Assembly: GCF_000699445.3 (NCBI RefSeq)
Contig: NC_067196.1
Coordinates: forward strand, 71,803,864-71,867,863
DNA from: Schistosoma haematobium
Taxonomy: Eukaryota > Platyhelminthes > Trematoda > Strigeidida > Schistosomatidae
Direction of reading: 5' to 3'
Length of the DNA: 64,000 nucleotides
Shown: positions 13,201 through 22,625 of the stretch, piece after piece
How the letters are laid out: the number at the start of each line of letters is the position of its first letter
Numbering within the stretch: position 1 is the first letter of the stretch
Notes under the pieces: generated by a model
What the model was told of the DNA's origin: nothing
What the model saw: the letters and a program-made list of their open reading frames with translations, nothing else
Databases searched by the model: none
Program-made: the position numbers and the translations under genes

Positions 13201-16200
13201 AGACGACCTTTGAACGAATCTTTAGCGACCTTGAGAAACATTAGCCAATCAGCAAACAGTCAGTATAGAGTAAAAATATGTTATACAAAACCAAGGAAAT
13301 AAAGTGGATACGCTTCTTTTATATGGTTCAAAAACTTTTCAAGGTTAGAAAGAGGTTCAGAGGTTCTAAAATCGTAACGCATACGGTAGAGGAAATCATC
13401 CATACGACTACAGAATAGTCGGCCTCTGGAGCTATGATAAAGTCTCAAAAACTCTTTCAGCCTCTACAACATAGCTTCAATATTGTTTATGTGCACTTCG
13501 GTTGTTGAGTGCACAAAATGCTACTTGTGGATAACGACACGATGCACATAACCAATCCTATGTAGGAGTCTATACGCTCTCCAAACACCCGTATATATTG
13601 TAGTACCTGGCTGTAGCCAGTGTTACTGGTGCTTTTATTACCCAGTTCGCAATAATTGTCGTAATTCGCCTTGGTTAGGAATTATATATGGGGTTTTCAT
13701 CACAAACTGACATCAGCTATAATGCCAGAAATTTATTTAGCCAAATGGACGAAAGGCTTTCGTGTTAAAATCCGAGATCTATTATCTTATACCTGATTGA
13801 TTCGTCCACAAATTATATTCTCGCCGTTTTATTTGTTATAGCCGCTCAATTATCACGTTTTGTACAAAATTCCCCGTGAACCGATCGTACGTTAGCATTA
13901 AGCACTGAAGTTGGCGCCGTAACCTTGAAATCTCTAAAACGCCTCTGATTGACCCGTCCATAAATTAGTCTCGCCCTAAATGCTAAACAGTAGCGAATTC
14001 GAAATATATCTGGATTCGTTTTTTGACAGAAGTATATATCTTCACCCATTTTTATAAACACCTCGGCGTTCTCAATATAAACTAGGCTAATTCGCCGTAG
14101 GTATAAACATACTAAATTCAACCTCAAGCTGCCAACTTTGGGGAAATTTTGAGGAATTTCGGGGAAACTTCCCCAACGTTTGGGGAAATTTTGGAGTTTA
14201 GGTCTCATTTCCCCAAAATGAGCCAAATTTTCCCCAAAATCGGCAGCTTGGGGGCTCTTTTATTACTTTAAGTTATTTTTAATCTATAATGAAATATATC
14301 ATAAACCGTTGCCTTTGAACCTTTGATAGCCCAGAAAAATAAACTGTCTGAAGTATCCCAAGGAAGATTTTCACTAAAGAAAGCAGAAGCCTAACACTTA
14401 CCTACCTATATCAACCCGTGAAATTCCATCAACTGGAGGATAAAGTTCGAGTTTTTCTTTTGGTGTCACAGGATTATTTTCCAAAAGCTGAATTATCAAA
14501 CTCTTGCTATCCCATGTTAATGAGAACTTTGTTTCAGAAAGTGTAGATGCGGAAAAAATTGGCGAACATTTTTCACTATCATTCAAGGTTCTTGTGTCAC
14601 TGAAATTAAAAGTAAACAGGGATAACTGTATAATTTACTCATAAAAATCATAGAAAACGTTTTAATTTGAAAGACTAGGCTATTAGCCGCTCATGTAAAT
14701 TTGGGTCCAATCGTATAACAAAAAAATGTTTTCCACAGTTTATTGTGAAGTATTCTACGAATACACTTAAATCTGAATACAATGACCCATATATCCTGGA
14801 CTATTTTAATAAAATAAAGTGAAGTTAAACACTAGTGTTTTAACAGTATATTTGAGGCATAACTGTCATATAATATTTACGTATTGTATTGAAAAATGTT
14901 AGTTTTGTTCGGAATTTCATCAAATTTAGGAAACGACAAAATTAGAATACGTGACCATAAGACACCGGCTACAAGACTAAAAAAGTGACGCTTATACTGG
15001 GGAATCTACTGTGAACGTGAAGAATCTGAACAAAATGGAACTTTTTTGCCTACAGTTTCTAAGCATTTCTTTTATGTATTTTCATGTTGTGACGAAAATT
15101 AATTTCAAAACATGGTTGTAAAAACTTACACCAAATATTGTAGAATTATAAAATATTTGTTTAATACTTTTGAAAATGATTATCAGCTTATCATAATACT
15201 AAAATTGAATATTAAAAGTAAGAAAATACCAAATAATTGTCATATACAGTATGACAGTTTGTATCTTGGAATGTATATCTTTCTTAGTATGAACAGTGAA
15301 TTGCAATAAGTGAAGTATTATGCATGTTTCGTCACCAGAAACCCCCAAAGGGATTCCAGAACTTTGTTCTTAACCTGTCTTCTTGATATGGAGACACGCT
15401 AAATTGCAGTTAAAATAAGTTTGATTTTAGTCTACTCTAGAACACAAAAAGCTAAGATGTAAAAACAAAACGATACGTTTCCCTAAAAAACCCTAAATTT
15501 AAATTCAGAAACTTAGTAACATGAATCATCATTTCAAACCGCAATAGGCATACGAAAAAATAAAGATTCTAACAAAATGCATTCCTTTAAATTTGTTGAA
15601 TTTAAGTGTTTCAATTAGAATTTAAAAAATGTTTGTCATAGAAAATACAAATATTTAAGCCAGAGGTATATCTGTATGCATTATGATATTTCACTTTCTG
15701 TGGTATTTGTACGAACTAATGATTCCTTTGCATTTCATTCCTCGCTGATTATGAATTTCATATACAATATGTTCATTTGCCCTCACGTGGTTCTACATGC
15801 TGTGAATTGCAATATTTCAAGAATTTGAATACTTTTAATTATCATATTGATATCTTGATAGAGCCTGTGATTGAAAAGTTGGATATACATTCGAATTCTG
15901 AAGCTTTTGAAGGTTGCATATCGATAAACGCTTGATTAAATGGAGATGACTTCCTACACTACATGTCACTTCATTTTCCTTTGCTTCCTTCTCTGCGTTT
16001 CCATAATTTTCCGCTCAGATTAATGGTTGTATAAAAAATACATAGTCGAAATTCATTTTCTTATTTCATTCATTTGATCTCGTTATTCATAAACGCGAGG
16101 TAAGTCGATGACTATATACGCGAATTGGTGGCATGTATGTTTCGATAACAATCAGCAAGCAATCTATCTAAAGTCACATACCGAGCCACTACAAAAGAAG

Positions 16201-19200
16201 GTACATATGAGTCACTAAAAGGTTAACATAACCAGCATATTGATCAAATACGATTTCAAGTACCCGGTGAGTCTGTTCCAATTTTTAATACTAATTAAGA
16301 ATGCCTTTCGAACTAAAAAAAACCCTGCTCAGACATTACAACGATTGATGGACGAGGTCACAAGGGGTTTAGATTCCGTATCCACCGATATTGATGACGT
16401 TTTAATGGCTAGCCCACCCATAGAAGAGCACGTACAATATTTACAGATTCTCTTTGACCGTTGCAAAAAGCGTGTCGTCGTCATTAACCCTTCTAAGTGC
16501 ATATGCGGCGTCCCAGCTTTGAAGTTTCTAGGACATTACATAGACTCACAAGGAATTAAACCACTACAGGAAAAAGTAGGAGCTATCACCAACTGCCCTG
16601 AGCCAAATTGAGTAAAATCATTACGTCGATTCCTTGGAATGTGCAATTTTGATCGACGTTTCCTACTCGATTGCACAGATACATTACAACCCTTAACAGA
16701 TTTACCAAAGCTAGATAAAAAAGAAACGAAGCGAAAAAAAGAACGACCTTTTCAAGTTACCTCCTGATGCCAAAACGGCTTTTGAGAAAGTAAAATCTAT
16801 GATAACCAACGCTACCATGTTACAACACTTAAACACTGACCCCATGACTCATCTTATTCTCTGCACTGATGCATCTCAGAAAGCTTTAGGGGCAGTACTG
16901 CAACAACGAGTCAACGACATTATTACACCCGTATCATTTTTCTCCAAACGACTGTCACCTGCACAGAACGTTATAGTACTTCCAGATGGGAACTACTAGC
17001 TATTTATTTAGAAGTAAAACACTTCAACGTTCTATTACGAGGACGCGGGTTCACTATAATGACCGACCACAAACCTTTATGCTATTCGCTTGACACGTCT
17101 TATGACCGACATTCATCACGCGAAGCAAGAGAACTGGATTACATCTCACAATTCACTACAGATATGCAGTTTGTCAAAGGACATTCCAAGATTGTTACAG
17201 ACGCATTATCAAGAAAGTACATTAACATGCTGGTACAAAACATGACATTAGTCTCGAAACTATAGCGAAATTAAAAGTAGACGATACTGATCTAAAAACC
17301 TGCAAAGAAAAGTCTAACTTGATTCTCGAGCCTGTACTCATTCCTTTGTCAGGTTCATCTATCATTTGCGATGTTTCAACTAGCAATAACCTCTCTTTTA
17401 TACCAAAAGCTTGTCGAAGACAGGTATTCCGACAGTTGCACGAACTTTCACATCCGAGAATTCGAGCCACCACAAAACTCATTACGGAACGTTTCGTCTG
17501 ACCCTAAATTAACTTGGATATAAAGCGATGGACAAGAAGCTGCATACGGTGCCAACGCAGCAAGGTAAAAAGACACAAAGTCAGTCCTATTGGGAAATTT
17601 CCACTACCTGATAAACGCTTACAGCATTTTTATTTAGATATAGTTGGTTCCCTGCCACCATCAAACTCATCTACGCATATTCTCACCGCGGTGGACAGGT
17701 TCACAAGATGGAAGACAGCATGCCCTGTCACAGATACATCCGCAGAAACACTAGCAGCCATATTCCTTGATCGATGGATATCAAATTACGGAGTACCCTC
17801 AATCATCACTACAGACCGTGGTCCCCAGTTTCAATCCATCCTATTTCAGGAATTTATCAAACTTATGAGAGTAAACCACATCAAAACCACAGCTTATCAT
17901 CCGGTAGCTAATGGTCTGGTCGAAAGATTTCACAGACAATTGAAAAGCTCACTGATGGCGCAAGCTGACATATTAAAGTAGAACGATGCACTACCACTCG
18001 TACTCCCTGGAACTCGTTCAACCATCAAGGAAGATATAGGTTTCAAATCAGCTGAACTAACTTATGGCAAAACTCTTACATTACCAGGTCAATTAGTAGA
18101 CCCAGACACACCAATATCAATTGATCCAAGTCGCTTTGTGAGTCGTCTACTACAAATGATGAAAAGTATCAATGCAATACCGCCGCGTGAACATAATAAT
18201 CGGATACAACTTGACAAACGCATAGAAACGTGTAAATTTGTCTTTGTTCGTGTCAAAGCAGCTAGAAAGCCATTGAAATAATCTTACGAAGGACCGTACC
18301 AAGTGATTAAAAGAACAAACAAACACTTCATCATCAGCAAGTTTCGAAAGGAGACTATCTCTATAGATAGAATAAAGTCAGCCTTCTACGAAGTTTAACA
18401 AGACAAATAAGACAGCACAGCAGATAAACAACCCCACCCAGTAATCACTACGAGATCAGAAGAGGATGTAAAACCGAGCATTAAGCCTACTTTTTCAACA
18501 CGTTCAGGCAGAACTGTAAAAAAACCCAAGCGTTATGTACATTTTGCTGAATATAAAAATCAAAACAATCATTGATATATATCATACCGTTAAATTCACT
18601 CAATTTTCCAGTAAAAACTACTGTTTTTTACACGTGTATATAACTACTCACATTTTTCCACAGTTACTCGTTTTGTCACATTTCTTTTACAAAAAAATTT
18701 GTCACAATAATAAACGAGTGAATTCTGGTTAAATATTTATTAATTGTACATAAAAATAGAAAATTCAATTTTTTTGTGAGTTTATTAATGGTTGTGCACG
18801 TTATTATTATTGTTGCCAAACTAAGACACGGAATCGTATTTCCATTCATTATTGTCGTGCTATACTATGTCTATGTCACTACACTCTTACATATTGTATA
18901 ATTCTAGTGTGCATGTCATACCCATCTTCACGTTCTTTCGTTATTATTGTAAATCGTATTTTGCATACATGCATATACTATATTCTTACAATTTTTTTGT
19001 TACAACCAGTGTAACCTCCAGACACTCTGGGGGGAACTATGTAGAAATAGGCATGACAAACTTATTTTGTAAATAGTTTTTGATGTTATTTGTATTTATT
19101 TTGTTAATTTTTAGTTTGTATATTTACTACAAAATGATTGTACATGTTGTTTGAGTACATGACATTGAACTCACTTACTTCCGTTGCGTTACACGCATAG

Positions 19201-22131
19201 CATGACACACGCTGTTAACTGCTAGCAAATACAATACTATACACAGACCTCTCGTACTCTATTGCTTGTGATTGTGATAAGTGAACTCTAAATCATCTAC
19301 GTTTACAGACTGAAGCCACATTTACACTATATTCTACGTTTGGCTATATTACTGTAAGTACAACAATCTTATTGGAATTATCAATCATCTCTAATTGTGG
19401 ACACTGGTACCAAACTGTGGTTTTGAATGAACTAATGGTTCCCTTGTACTTGTCAAGTGCTTGATTTCGAATTATAAATACAATACATTTGTTTGTGCTT
19501 ATTTAGCACTTATTTATCCGATTACGTTATTTCTGAGATTCTTAGTTCATACTATAATTCACATACTCCTAATCATCATATTGGCGTCGCGATTGAGCCT
19601 GTGATGGAACGGTTGGACATACATTCAGATTTCGATGCTTTTGAGGATTACTTTGAAAGGTTCGAAATCCGGGCTATGACCAAGGAAGATGATGAGGATG
19701 TTAATATTGTAGCATATTTCCTCACATTCATAGGAAAAGAAGCATATAGCTTATTAAAAACTCTGACTTTACCATTTCGCTTTCTCATACAACTCTCAAG
19801 GAACTACTGCTAGACTATGTTAAGTATACAAATTTCGAATGTGGTAAAGGGGGAAGATTTCTTAAAATGATTCATGAGGATATAAAAAATTCAACTGCAT
19901 TACGTCATCCCAACCCAGTGCATACTGAAGGTTATGCAGATAATTCATTGAGGAGGTGCGATGCAGTTCACGGAGATGGGCATACGTTTGGTCAATGTTT
20001 GTCCAATGGCAGGTTCCACTCTTTTGGTTCATGTAAATTTTGTAATTCTAAGTACTTTAAATGTGGTGATATTGGACATATTCGGTCAGTCTGTAATACC
20101 AATGTTCATCTTATTGCAACTAATATTAAGTCTTTTAATTCTGATTTTACTAAGTTGAGTATTTATAATGATCATTTATCTTTATCAACGATTTCAAAAG
20201 ACAGTGTAGAGTCATAAAGCAGTTCAGAGTTAAATGAAACTCAGAATTCTTGCGAGACAATAGTTTCTAATCAATCAACTTATCAGATTTCTCATGTTAT
20301 TGTACCAGATATGATTTTTCCTAGTGATTCACTATTTTCTGACAAAATTCCTTGCAAATCTGAGGAAAATATGTTGAATGAACCTAGTCATGATCAAAAA
20401 CCTGATGTAGTTTTGAAAGATGCTGATTTTTCTAATGATCCTTTACTCTGCAATGACATTCTTAATAAATTTGAGGAAACTATTTCAGAAGAATCAAATC
20501 TTGGTGTCATATCAAATATTTGTTTCTTGTGGGAAACTTGTTCAACCCGAAGCACAAGTACTAAATGAGCTCGATTCTGATTTCATATCAACTGATGTTA
20601 ATCCTTATCACGAAGTCACTTCTAATGTTTACTCTAGTCAACGTAAGAAATATATTTTAAATGACGCCACATCATTCATAACTTGGGGATATAAAGATCC
20701 AACATTATTTCGTGGGGGAGGATAGTGTTGGGAAATTTGTGCTTTAAATTCTAGATAGTGATTTGGTACACAATCGACACGGCGATTGTATACAATCCCA
20801 GGAACCAAGTGAGTCTGTTCCGATTTCGGTTGTTAATTCCAATACTAATGGGTACATTCTAGATAATACAGAGTTTTTATCCAATACATTGTCGGACAGA
20901 CATAGGATGAACTTAAGAAGACGTACAATCGATTACAGACACTTAGACTCTAATTTAAACTGTGACGGATGTGGTGTTTGAATAAACTAATGATTCCCTT
21001 GTACTTGTTGAATGCTTGATTTTGAATTCCAAATACAATACATTCGTTTGTGCCTATTTAGTACTTCTTGATTCAATTATGTTATATCTGGGATTCTTAG
21101 TTCATACCATAATTCAAATACTCTTAATCATCATACAAACGCAATCTGAACACGCCTAAGCCAGCTAATCCAAGTAGCGTACCCGAATTTTTGTGTGCTT
21201 ATAACGTATAACTGATATATTATAACAGTATTGTTTGTACGCAATAACTTTTTTACTATTTTTGAGTTCATATATTGTTTGTTCCACCACAGTCTACATC
21301 CAATACACAGTCGGACATACGCACTATGAACCTAAGGAGAAAAACATAATCGATCACAGAACTTTGGATTCCCATTTAGGCGGTGGAGGTTGTAAGTTTT
21401 GTACGAACTAATGATTCCTCTGTACTTGATTCCACACTGATTATAAATTTCAAAGAAAGTACGTTCATTTGTGCTCACCTAGTTCCACATGCTGTAAAGT
21501 GTACTATTTCGGAAATTCTTGGTTAGCACACTGATTTGGATACTTTTAATCGTCATGCTTATTCAAATGCAAATCATGTGCTACGTTAAAATTTTGCGGA
21601 GACCGTTATGATGATTATCTGATTTAAAACGCATATGTGATGATTTTTCACCATTTCATTAACGAAATACGCCTTCACAAACTGGCAACAACCATAAGTG
21701 TGAGGTGAGTATATAAAATTCCACAATTTAGTATCACCTGTATTTTCCTTACAAGGGCAATAAATAATTGCATATGAATGCTGGCAATTTCGTTTCTCTT
21801 AAAAAGCCAGTGTGCGGGAAAAAATAACAGTACCTGTCTAGTTGGGAACACATTCTAGTTAAGCAAGCTTCAATATAAGCCAGCGCTTACCTTTTAGAGG
21901 CAAAAGAAGTTTGGGGATTAAGGGATGCCCATTTACTCATCAATAAATTCCCCATAGCGACAATGATTTCATGTCGAAATTCCTTGGATAGTTCGCTAAA
22001 CTGTTTGTTATTAACAATGGATAGTATCATGTTCCCAATGTCGTACTGAAGAGTCCCTTCATTGTTTGAATGATGCTTCGAGTTTGCTTTGCTTTGCATC
22101 ATCGTTACGGACGATATCTCATTGATCATCT
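1093..22131 (-). CDS. YTHDC2: YTHDC2-like DExH-box RNA helicase, N-terminal and first helicase-lobe part
   Basis: Spliced minus-strand gene, partial in the window. Coding exons in transcript order: 22131-21891 (inferred), 14599-14406, 13099-12867, 12134-11977, 10660-10237, 8317-8047, 6840-6733, 4330-4170, 2138-1944, 1201-1093. All junctions have GT/AG ends and matching phases. The order of conserved pieces follows human YTHDC2: NPVTPKEKLELYPP before the core, TGRL..VPQIPPP, Walker A GPPGIGKTT, GQTVGYQIRLES joined across an intron to KVSPKTLLTFCTHGVLLRT, motif II region THIIVDEIED, then KYYNGAPI, VYHLEDIL, SIWLH and ISVDYEHSNS. Vertebrate YTHDC2 is a 3'-5' RNA helicase and m6A reader needed for meiotic progression. 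Motifs Ia, II and III depart from the catalytic consensus, as in Bgcn, so ATPase activity is uncertain. The second helicase lobe, ankyrin repeats, OB fold and YTH domain are outside the window. Orthology is strong; the first exon is the weakest part. Confidence 0.85.
1202..1943. other. YTHDC2-like intron
   Basis: AT-rich intron. A 60-codon minus-strand open stretch at 1705-1887 has no recognisable family and no supporting splice signals, so it is not called. Confidence 0.5.
1944..2138 (-). CDS. YTHDC2: YTHDC2-like exon: WLH region
   Basis: Exon of 195 nt, phase 0 to phase 0, after the acceptor TATATTCCAG; the donor GTTAGA is weak. It encodes a segment with YDQILNQTDDC and NNLLWSIWLHTVLDL, which aligns in order with the human YDLLDDGGDA and DACLSDIWLHKDID segments. 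This supports its place between the RecA1 domain and the ankyrin insert. Confidence 0.7.
2139..4169. other. YTHDC2-like intron with a SINE 3'-end fragment
   Basis: About 2 kb of AT-rich intron. At 3285-3335 on the plus strand the sequence TTCATGATTTTAATGAAACT, followed by CAACAATCTCTACGACCCTA and TACTGA, matches the 3' end of the SINE family seen at 319-720 and 62352-62847. Nothing else is recognisable. Confidence 0.5.
4170..4330 (-). CDS. YTHDC2: YTHDC2-like exon: linker after the LEDIL motif
   Basis: Acceptor TTCCATTTAG, donor GTATTA. The exon needs two bases to complete its first codon, matching the single base left by exon 6840-6733, and it ends in phase 0, matching exon 2138-1944. The product (containing RNMYFWLTTKEFDKYIPCEY) falls in the poorly conserved linker of the family, so the call rests on splice signals, phase and position rather than on motifs. 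Confidence 0.6.
4331..6732. other. YTHDC2-like intron
   Basis: About 2.4 kb of AT-rich intron. Two adjacent plus-strand open stretches at 5958-6158 and 6152-6379 have no recognisable homology and are antisense to the gene; they are not called. No transposon was recognised. Confidence 0.5.
6733..6840 (-). CDS. YTHDC2: YTHDC2-like exon: post-motif III LEDIL segment
   Basis: Short exon of 108 nt between acceptor AATTTAAAG and donor GTAATT. It encodes PYRAKQVRVYHLEDILEWTD, matching the human stretch RPFEVKEMFLEDILRTTGY that follows motif III. It takes one base from the previous exon and leaves one for the next, so splicing is in frame on both sides. Confidence 0.8.
6841..8046. other. YTHDC2-like intron
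   Basis: AT-rich intron of 1.2 kb with nothing recognisable. Confidence 0.5.
8047..8317 (-). CDS. YTHDC2: YTHDC2-like exon with a lineage-specific insertion
   Basis: Exon of 271 nt, acceptor CATGTAG, donor GTAAGT, phase 0 in and one base out. Only its end is conserved: GFSKYYNGAPII aligns with the human FIRYFGSCPVIY, the strand following motif III. The first roughly 75 residues, rich in S, N and D (for example SVSSHSIDNNPSPDF), have no counterpart in the vertebrate core and look like a flexible loop inserted in the first RecA lobe. Confidence 0.75.
8318..10236. other. YTHDC2-like intron
   Basis: AT-rich intron of 1.9 kb. A TTA/ATT-type microsatellite lies at about 8635-8660. A minus-strand open stretch at 9610-9801 matches nothing expected of the gene and is not called. 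Confidence 0.5.
10237..10660 (-). CDS. YTHDC2: YTHDC2-like exon: helicase motifs Ib, II and III region
   Basis: The largest exon here (424 nt), acceptor CCTATATAG as read on the minus strand side and donor GTAAGT. It begins VSPKTLLTFCTHGVLLRT, near-identical to the family, then THIIVDEIEDNE where YTHDC2 has THVIVDEVHERD. The DExH box is therefore DEIE, with His replaced. LKVILVVNSRM occupies the place of motif III (LILSSAALD in human), so the S-A-T/S-A-A motif is replaced. Between them is a short acidic insertion with NTDAKLMMSTDSNGETDKSW. Confidence 0.85.
10661..11976. other. YTHDC2-like intron
   Basis: AT-rich intron of 1.3 kb with nothing recognisable on either strand. Confidence 0.5.
11977..12134 (-). 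CDS. YTHDC2: YTHDC2-like exon: motif Ia and GYQIRLES
   Basis: Exon of 158 nt, acceptor TTATTTTTTAG, donor GTAGGT. It starts ILVDECYMQ (human FLLDDCYKN) and contains CRIICSQPYRLYAHINADRL where the family has CRIFCTQPRRLAAIAVAERV, followed by GETTGQTVGYQIRLES. The QPRR of motif Ia has become QPYR. Two bases remain and are completed by the first base of the next exon. Confidence 0.85.
12135..12866. other. YTHDC2-like intron
   Basis: AT-rich intron of 0.7 kb; nothing recognised. Confidence 0.5.
12867..13099 (-). CDS. YTHDC2: YTHDC2-like exon: Walker A (motif I)
   Basis: Exon of 233 nt, acceptor ATGTTTCAG, donor GTATTT. It carries RYRGTTGRLMGTVPQIPPP, corresponding to human MSKTSGRLNNGIPQIP, then TIISGPPGIGKTTYLPQ, a complete Walker A GxxxxGKT. 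ATP binding therefore looks possible even though downstream motifs are altered. Confidence 0.85.
13310..13700 (-). pseudogene. Merlin/IS1016-type DDE transposase relic
   Basis: The minus strand reads LQPGTTIYTGVWRAYRLLHR, then GYVHRVVIHK, a stop, HFVHSTTEVHINNIEAML, a stop, and RLKEFLRLYHSS with RMDDFLYRMRYDF. This is the C-terminal half of the ISXO2/IS1016-like catalytic domain of Merlin DNA transposons, which are known from schistosomes. At least two in-frame TAG codons inactivate it, and the aspartate expected in IYTDxWRAY is glycine here. It lies in the intron of the helicase gene. Terminal repeats were not securely located. Confidence 0.65.
13790..13980. repeat. Degenerate short direct repeat
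   Basis: A segment reading CTGATTGATTCGTCCACAAA with following TTATATTCTCGCC (about 13794-13826) recurs about 150 bp later as CTGATTGACCCGTCCATAAA with TTAGTCTCGCCC (about 13944-13975). It may be part of the Merlin relic or a neighbouring dead element. Confidence 0.4.
14125..14250. repeat. Inverted repeat with clustered GGGGAAA/TTTCCCC motifs
   Basis: Arms 14126-14150 and 14225-14249 are reverse complements at 22 of 25 positions (AAGCTGCC then TTGGGGAAA). The 74 bp between them contain further GGGGAAA and TTTCCCC blocks on both strands. This resembles a terminal-inverted-repeat end or a small MITE, possibly linked to the adjacent Merlin relic. Confidence 0.5.
14406..14599 (-). CDS. YTHDC2: YTHDC2-like exon: region between R3H and helicase core
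   Basis: Exon of 194 nt between acceptor TTTAATTTCAG and donor GTAGGT (a GTAAGT four bases downstream would break phase with the next exon). It encodes KSLIIQLLENNPVTPKEKLE and LYPP, aligning with human AVRSLIQRFPVTNKERTELLP. This and the next exon together fix the gene identity independently of the helicase motifs. Confidence 0.8.
14600..15700. other. YTHDC2-like intron, left part
   Basis: AT-rich sequence with no recognisable gene or element; it precedes the LTR-retrotransposon cluster in the same intron. Confidence 0.4.
15700..15935 (+). mobile_element. LTR 3' end plus gag start of an LTR retrotransposon
   Basis: Starting at GTACGAACTAATGATTCCTT this segment is similar to those at about 19425-19670, 20980-21140 and 21405-21560. 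After the LTR-like part it reads IEPVIEKLDIHSNSEAFEG, the same gag start as IEPVMERLDIHSDFDAFEDY at 19585. Similarity stops at about 15930. It is a truncated copy. Confidence 0.5.
16240..18420 (+). mobile_element. Ty3/gypsy LTR retrotransposon pol remnant (RT, RNase H, integrase)
   Basis: Broken pol in several frames. 16240-16740: late RT with a drifted catalytic box (DIDDVLMAS) and KFLGHYIDSQGIKPL. 16799-17265: RNase H with LILCTDASQKALGAVLQQ and IMTDHKPLCYSL. 17319-17981 and on to about 18380: integrase with an HHCC zinc-binding region (HELSHP, then CIRCQRSK), a core with LDIVGSLPPS, TTDRGPQFQS and NGLVERFHRQLK supplying the DDE residues, and a C-terminal chromo-free tail. At least four frame breaks or stops make it inactive. 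The domain order RT-RNaseH-IN is diagnostic of Ty3/gypsy. It sits antisense to the host gene within its intron. Confidence 0.8.
18421..19036 (+). mobile_element. 3' untranslated part of the gypsy element
   Basis: The coding frame trails off with FSTRSGRTVKKPKRYVHFAE near 18495-18555. The region ends in a purine-rich tract, CTCTGGGGGGAACTA at about 19023-19036, which looks like a polypurine tract directly before a TG-starting LTR. Confidence 0.45.
19037..19578 (+). mobile_element. Candidate LTR shared by two adjacent elements
   Basis: Begins TGTAGAAATAG right after a polypurine tract and could end with CA at about 19578, just before TATTGGCGTCGCG, a possible primer-binding site. Its last 150 bp resemble the LTR ends at 20980 and 21405. 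It may serve as 3' LTR for the pol element to the left and 5' LTR for the gag element to the right, or two truncated LTRs may abut near 19390. Boundaries are approximate. Confidence 0.4.
19579..20726 (+). mobile_element. gag region of an LTR retrotransposon, no pol
   Basis: Two open stretches, about 19587-19813 and 19867-20217, encode a gag with AFEDYFERFEIRA and a nucleocapsid-like CKFCNSKYFKCGDIGHIRSV followed by C. The usual CCHC knuckle would need Cys where YFKC has Tyr, so the first ligand is lost. Further open sequence to about 20725 is S/D/N-rich without protease or RT motifs. It ends in a polypurine-like GTGGGGGAGGATA. The element is non-autonomous and broken. Confidence 0.55.
20727..21139 (+). 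mobile_element. Candidate 3' LTR of the gag element
   Basis: Starts TGTTGGGAAATTTGTGC immediately after the polypurine-like tract and ends near CTCTTAATCATCA. The second half (from about 20980) matches the LTR ends at 15705, 19425 and 21405. Confidence 0.45.
21290..21570 (+). mobile_element. Truncated solo LTR of the same family
   Basis: Contains CCAATACACAGTCGGACATA followed by an LTR-end block (from about 21405), matching the 3' LTR at 20870-21139 with considerable divergence. No coding sequence is attached. Confidence 0.45.
21891..22131 (-). CDS. YTHDC2: Probable 5' coding exon of the YTHDC2-like gene
   Basis: Minus-strand open frame bounded by acceptor CACCTTTTCAG and a good donor GTAAGC. 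It starts ATGATCAATGAG directly at the acceptor, encodes about 80 residues including FSELSKEFRHEIIVAMGNLL, and leaves two bases, exactly what exon 14599-14406 requires. The second half could be a diverged R3H domain, which precedes the helicase in YTHDC2, but no diagnostic motif is left. The frame stays open upstream of the ATG, so this may be an internal exon. The tandem duplication starts inside it (22074-22078). Confidence 0.5.
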
Positions 22132-22409
22132 GAAAAGGTGCCAATCTGTTCAATAAAAGCAAGAATATAAGCATTCACTAGGGTTTGTGGTAACTTGCAC
22201 CAAATTCAACTTTTAATGACAATCCCAATGACTTTTAACAAATGATACGCGATAATGCCTGAGGCTTTTAGGTAGACGTTCATTTGGAGTATGCGTTACA
22301 AGTGCCCACAAGTGTTTTCTTGAATTTTAGGTTTGTCTTGGTGTTGTTCATAATTGTAATAATTAGGCAGTAACGTTGTATTACTCACCAAAACGCTACC
22401 TATTCAGTC

Positions 22410-22625
22410 AAACGGATTGTTAAAAGCTTTTCTATAGTTTTTGTAAGCAACGATGGATAGTGGCTAGCAGTGGAATCCAGGACGCGTGTTTAGTCCTATT
22501 TGGGATTCGTCAGCTGGATTGACCTGCATCTCAGAGTTGATGTTCGCTCTGGGACTCGAACCTAGTACCATCCGCTTCAAACGCCATCGCGTTATCCACT
22601 CAGCTATTGAGTCCTGATAGCCAAT
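22410..22625 (-). mobile_element. Sm-alpha-type SINE with hammerhead, copy A
   Basis: On the minus strand, a tRNA-related head with perfect polymerase III boxes (A box TAGCTGAGTGG at 22606-22596, B box GGTTCGAGTCC at 22562-22552) is followed by a hammerhead domain (22519-22475) and a tail reading CCACTGCTAGCCACTATCCA. This is the organisation of the schistosome Sm-alpha SINE family. Outer limits are approximate. Confidence 0.85.
22475..22519 (-). ncRNA. Hammerhead ribozyme relic, copy A
   Basis: Read on the minus strand: stem I ATCCAG / CTGGAT (6 bp, perfect), core CTGACGA, stem II TCC-CAAATA-GGA, then TAAA, a short palindromic stem III (ACGCGT) and cleavage triplet GTC. In the active schistosome hammerhead the second core strand is GAAA; here G12, the proposed general base, is U, and the 10.1-11.1 pair next to it is A-C. 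Cleavage activity is therefore unlikely. Confidence 0.8.

Noticed and set aside
22552..22606. A tRNA gene
   Set aside because: A and B boxes are perfect, but no acceptor stem or anticodon arm folds, and it is fused to a hammerhead SINE body.
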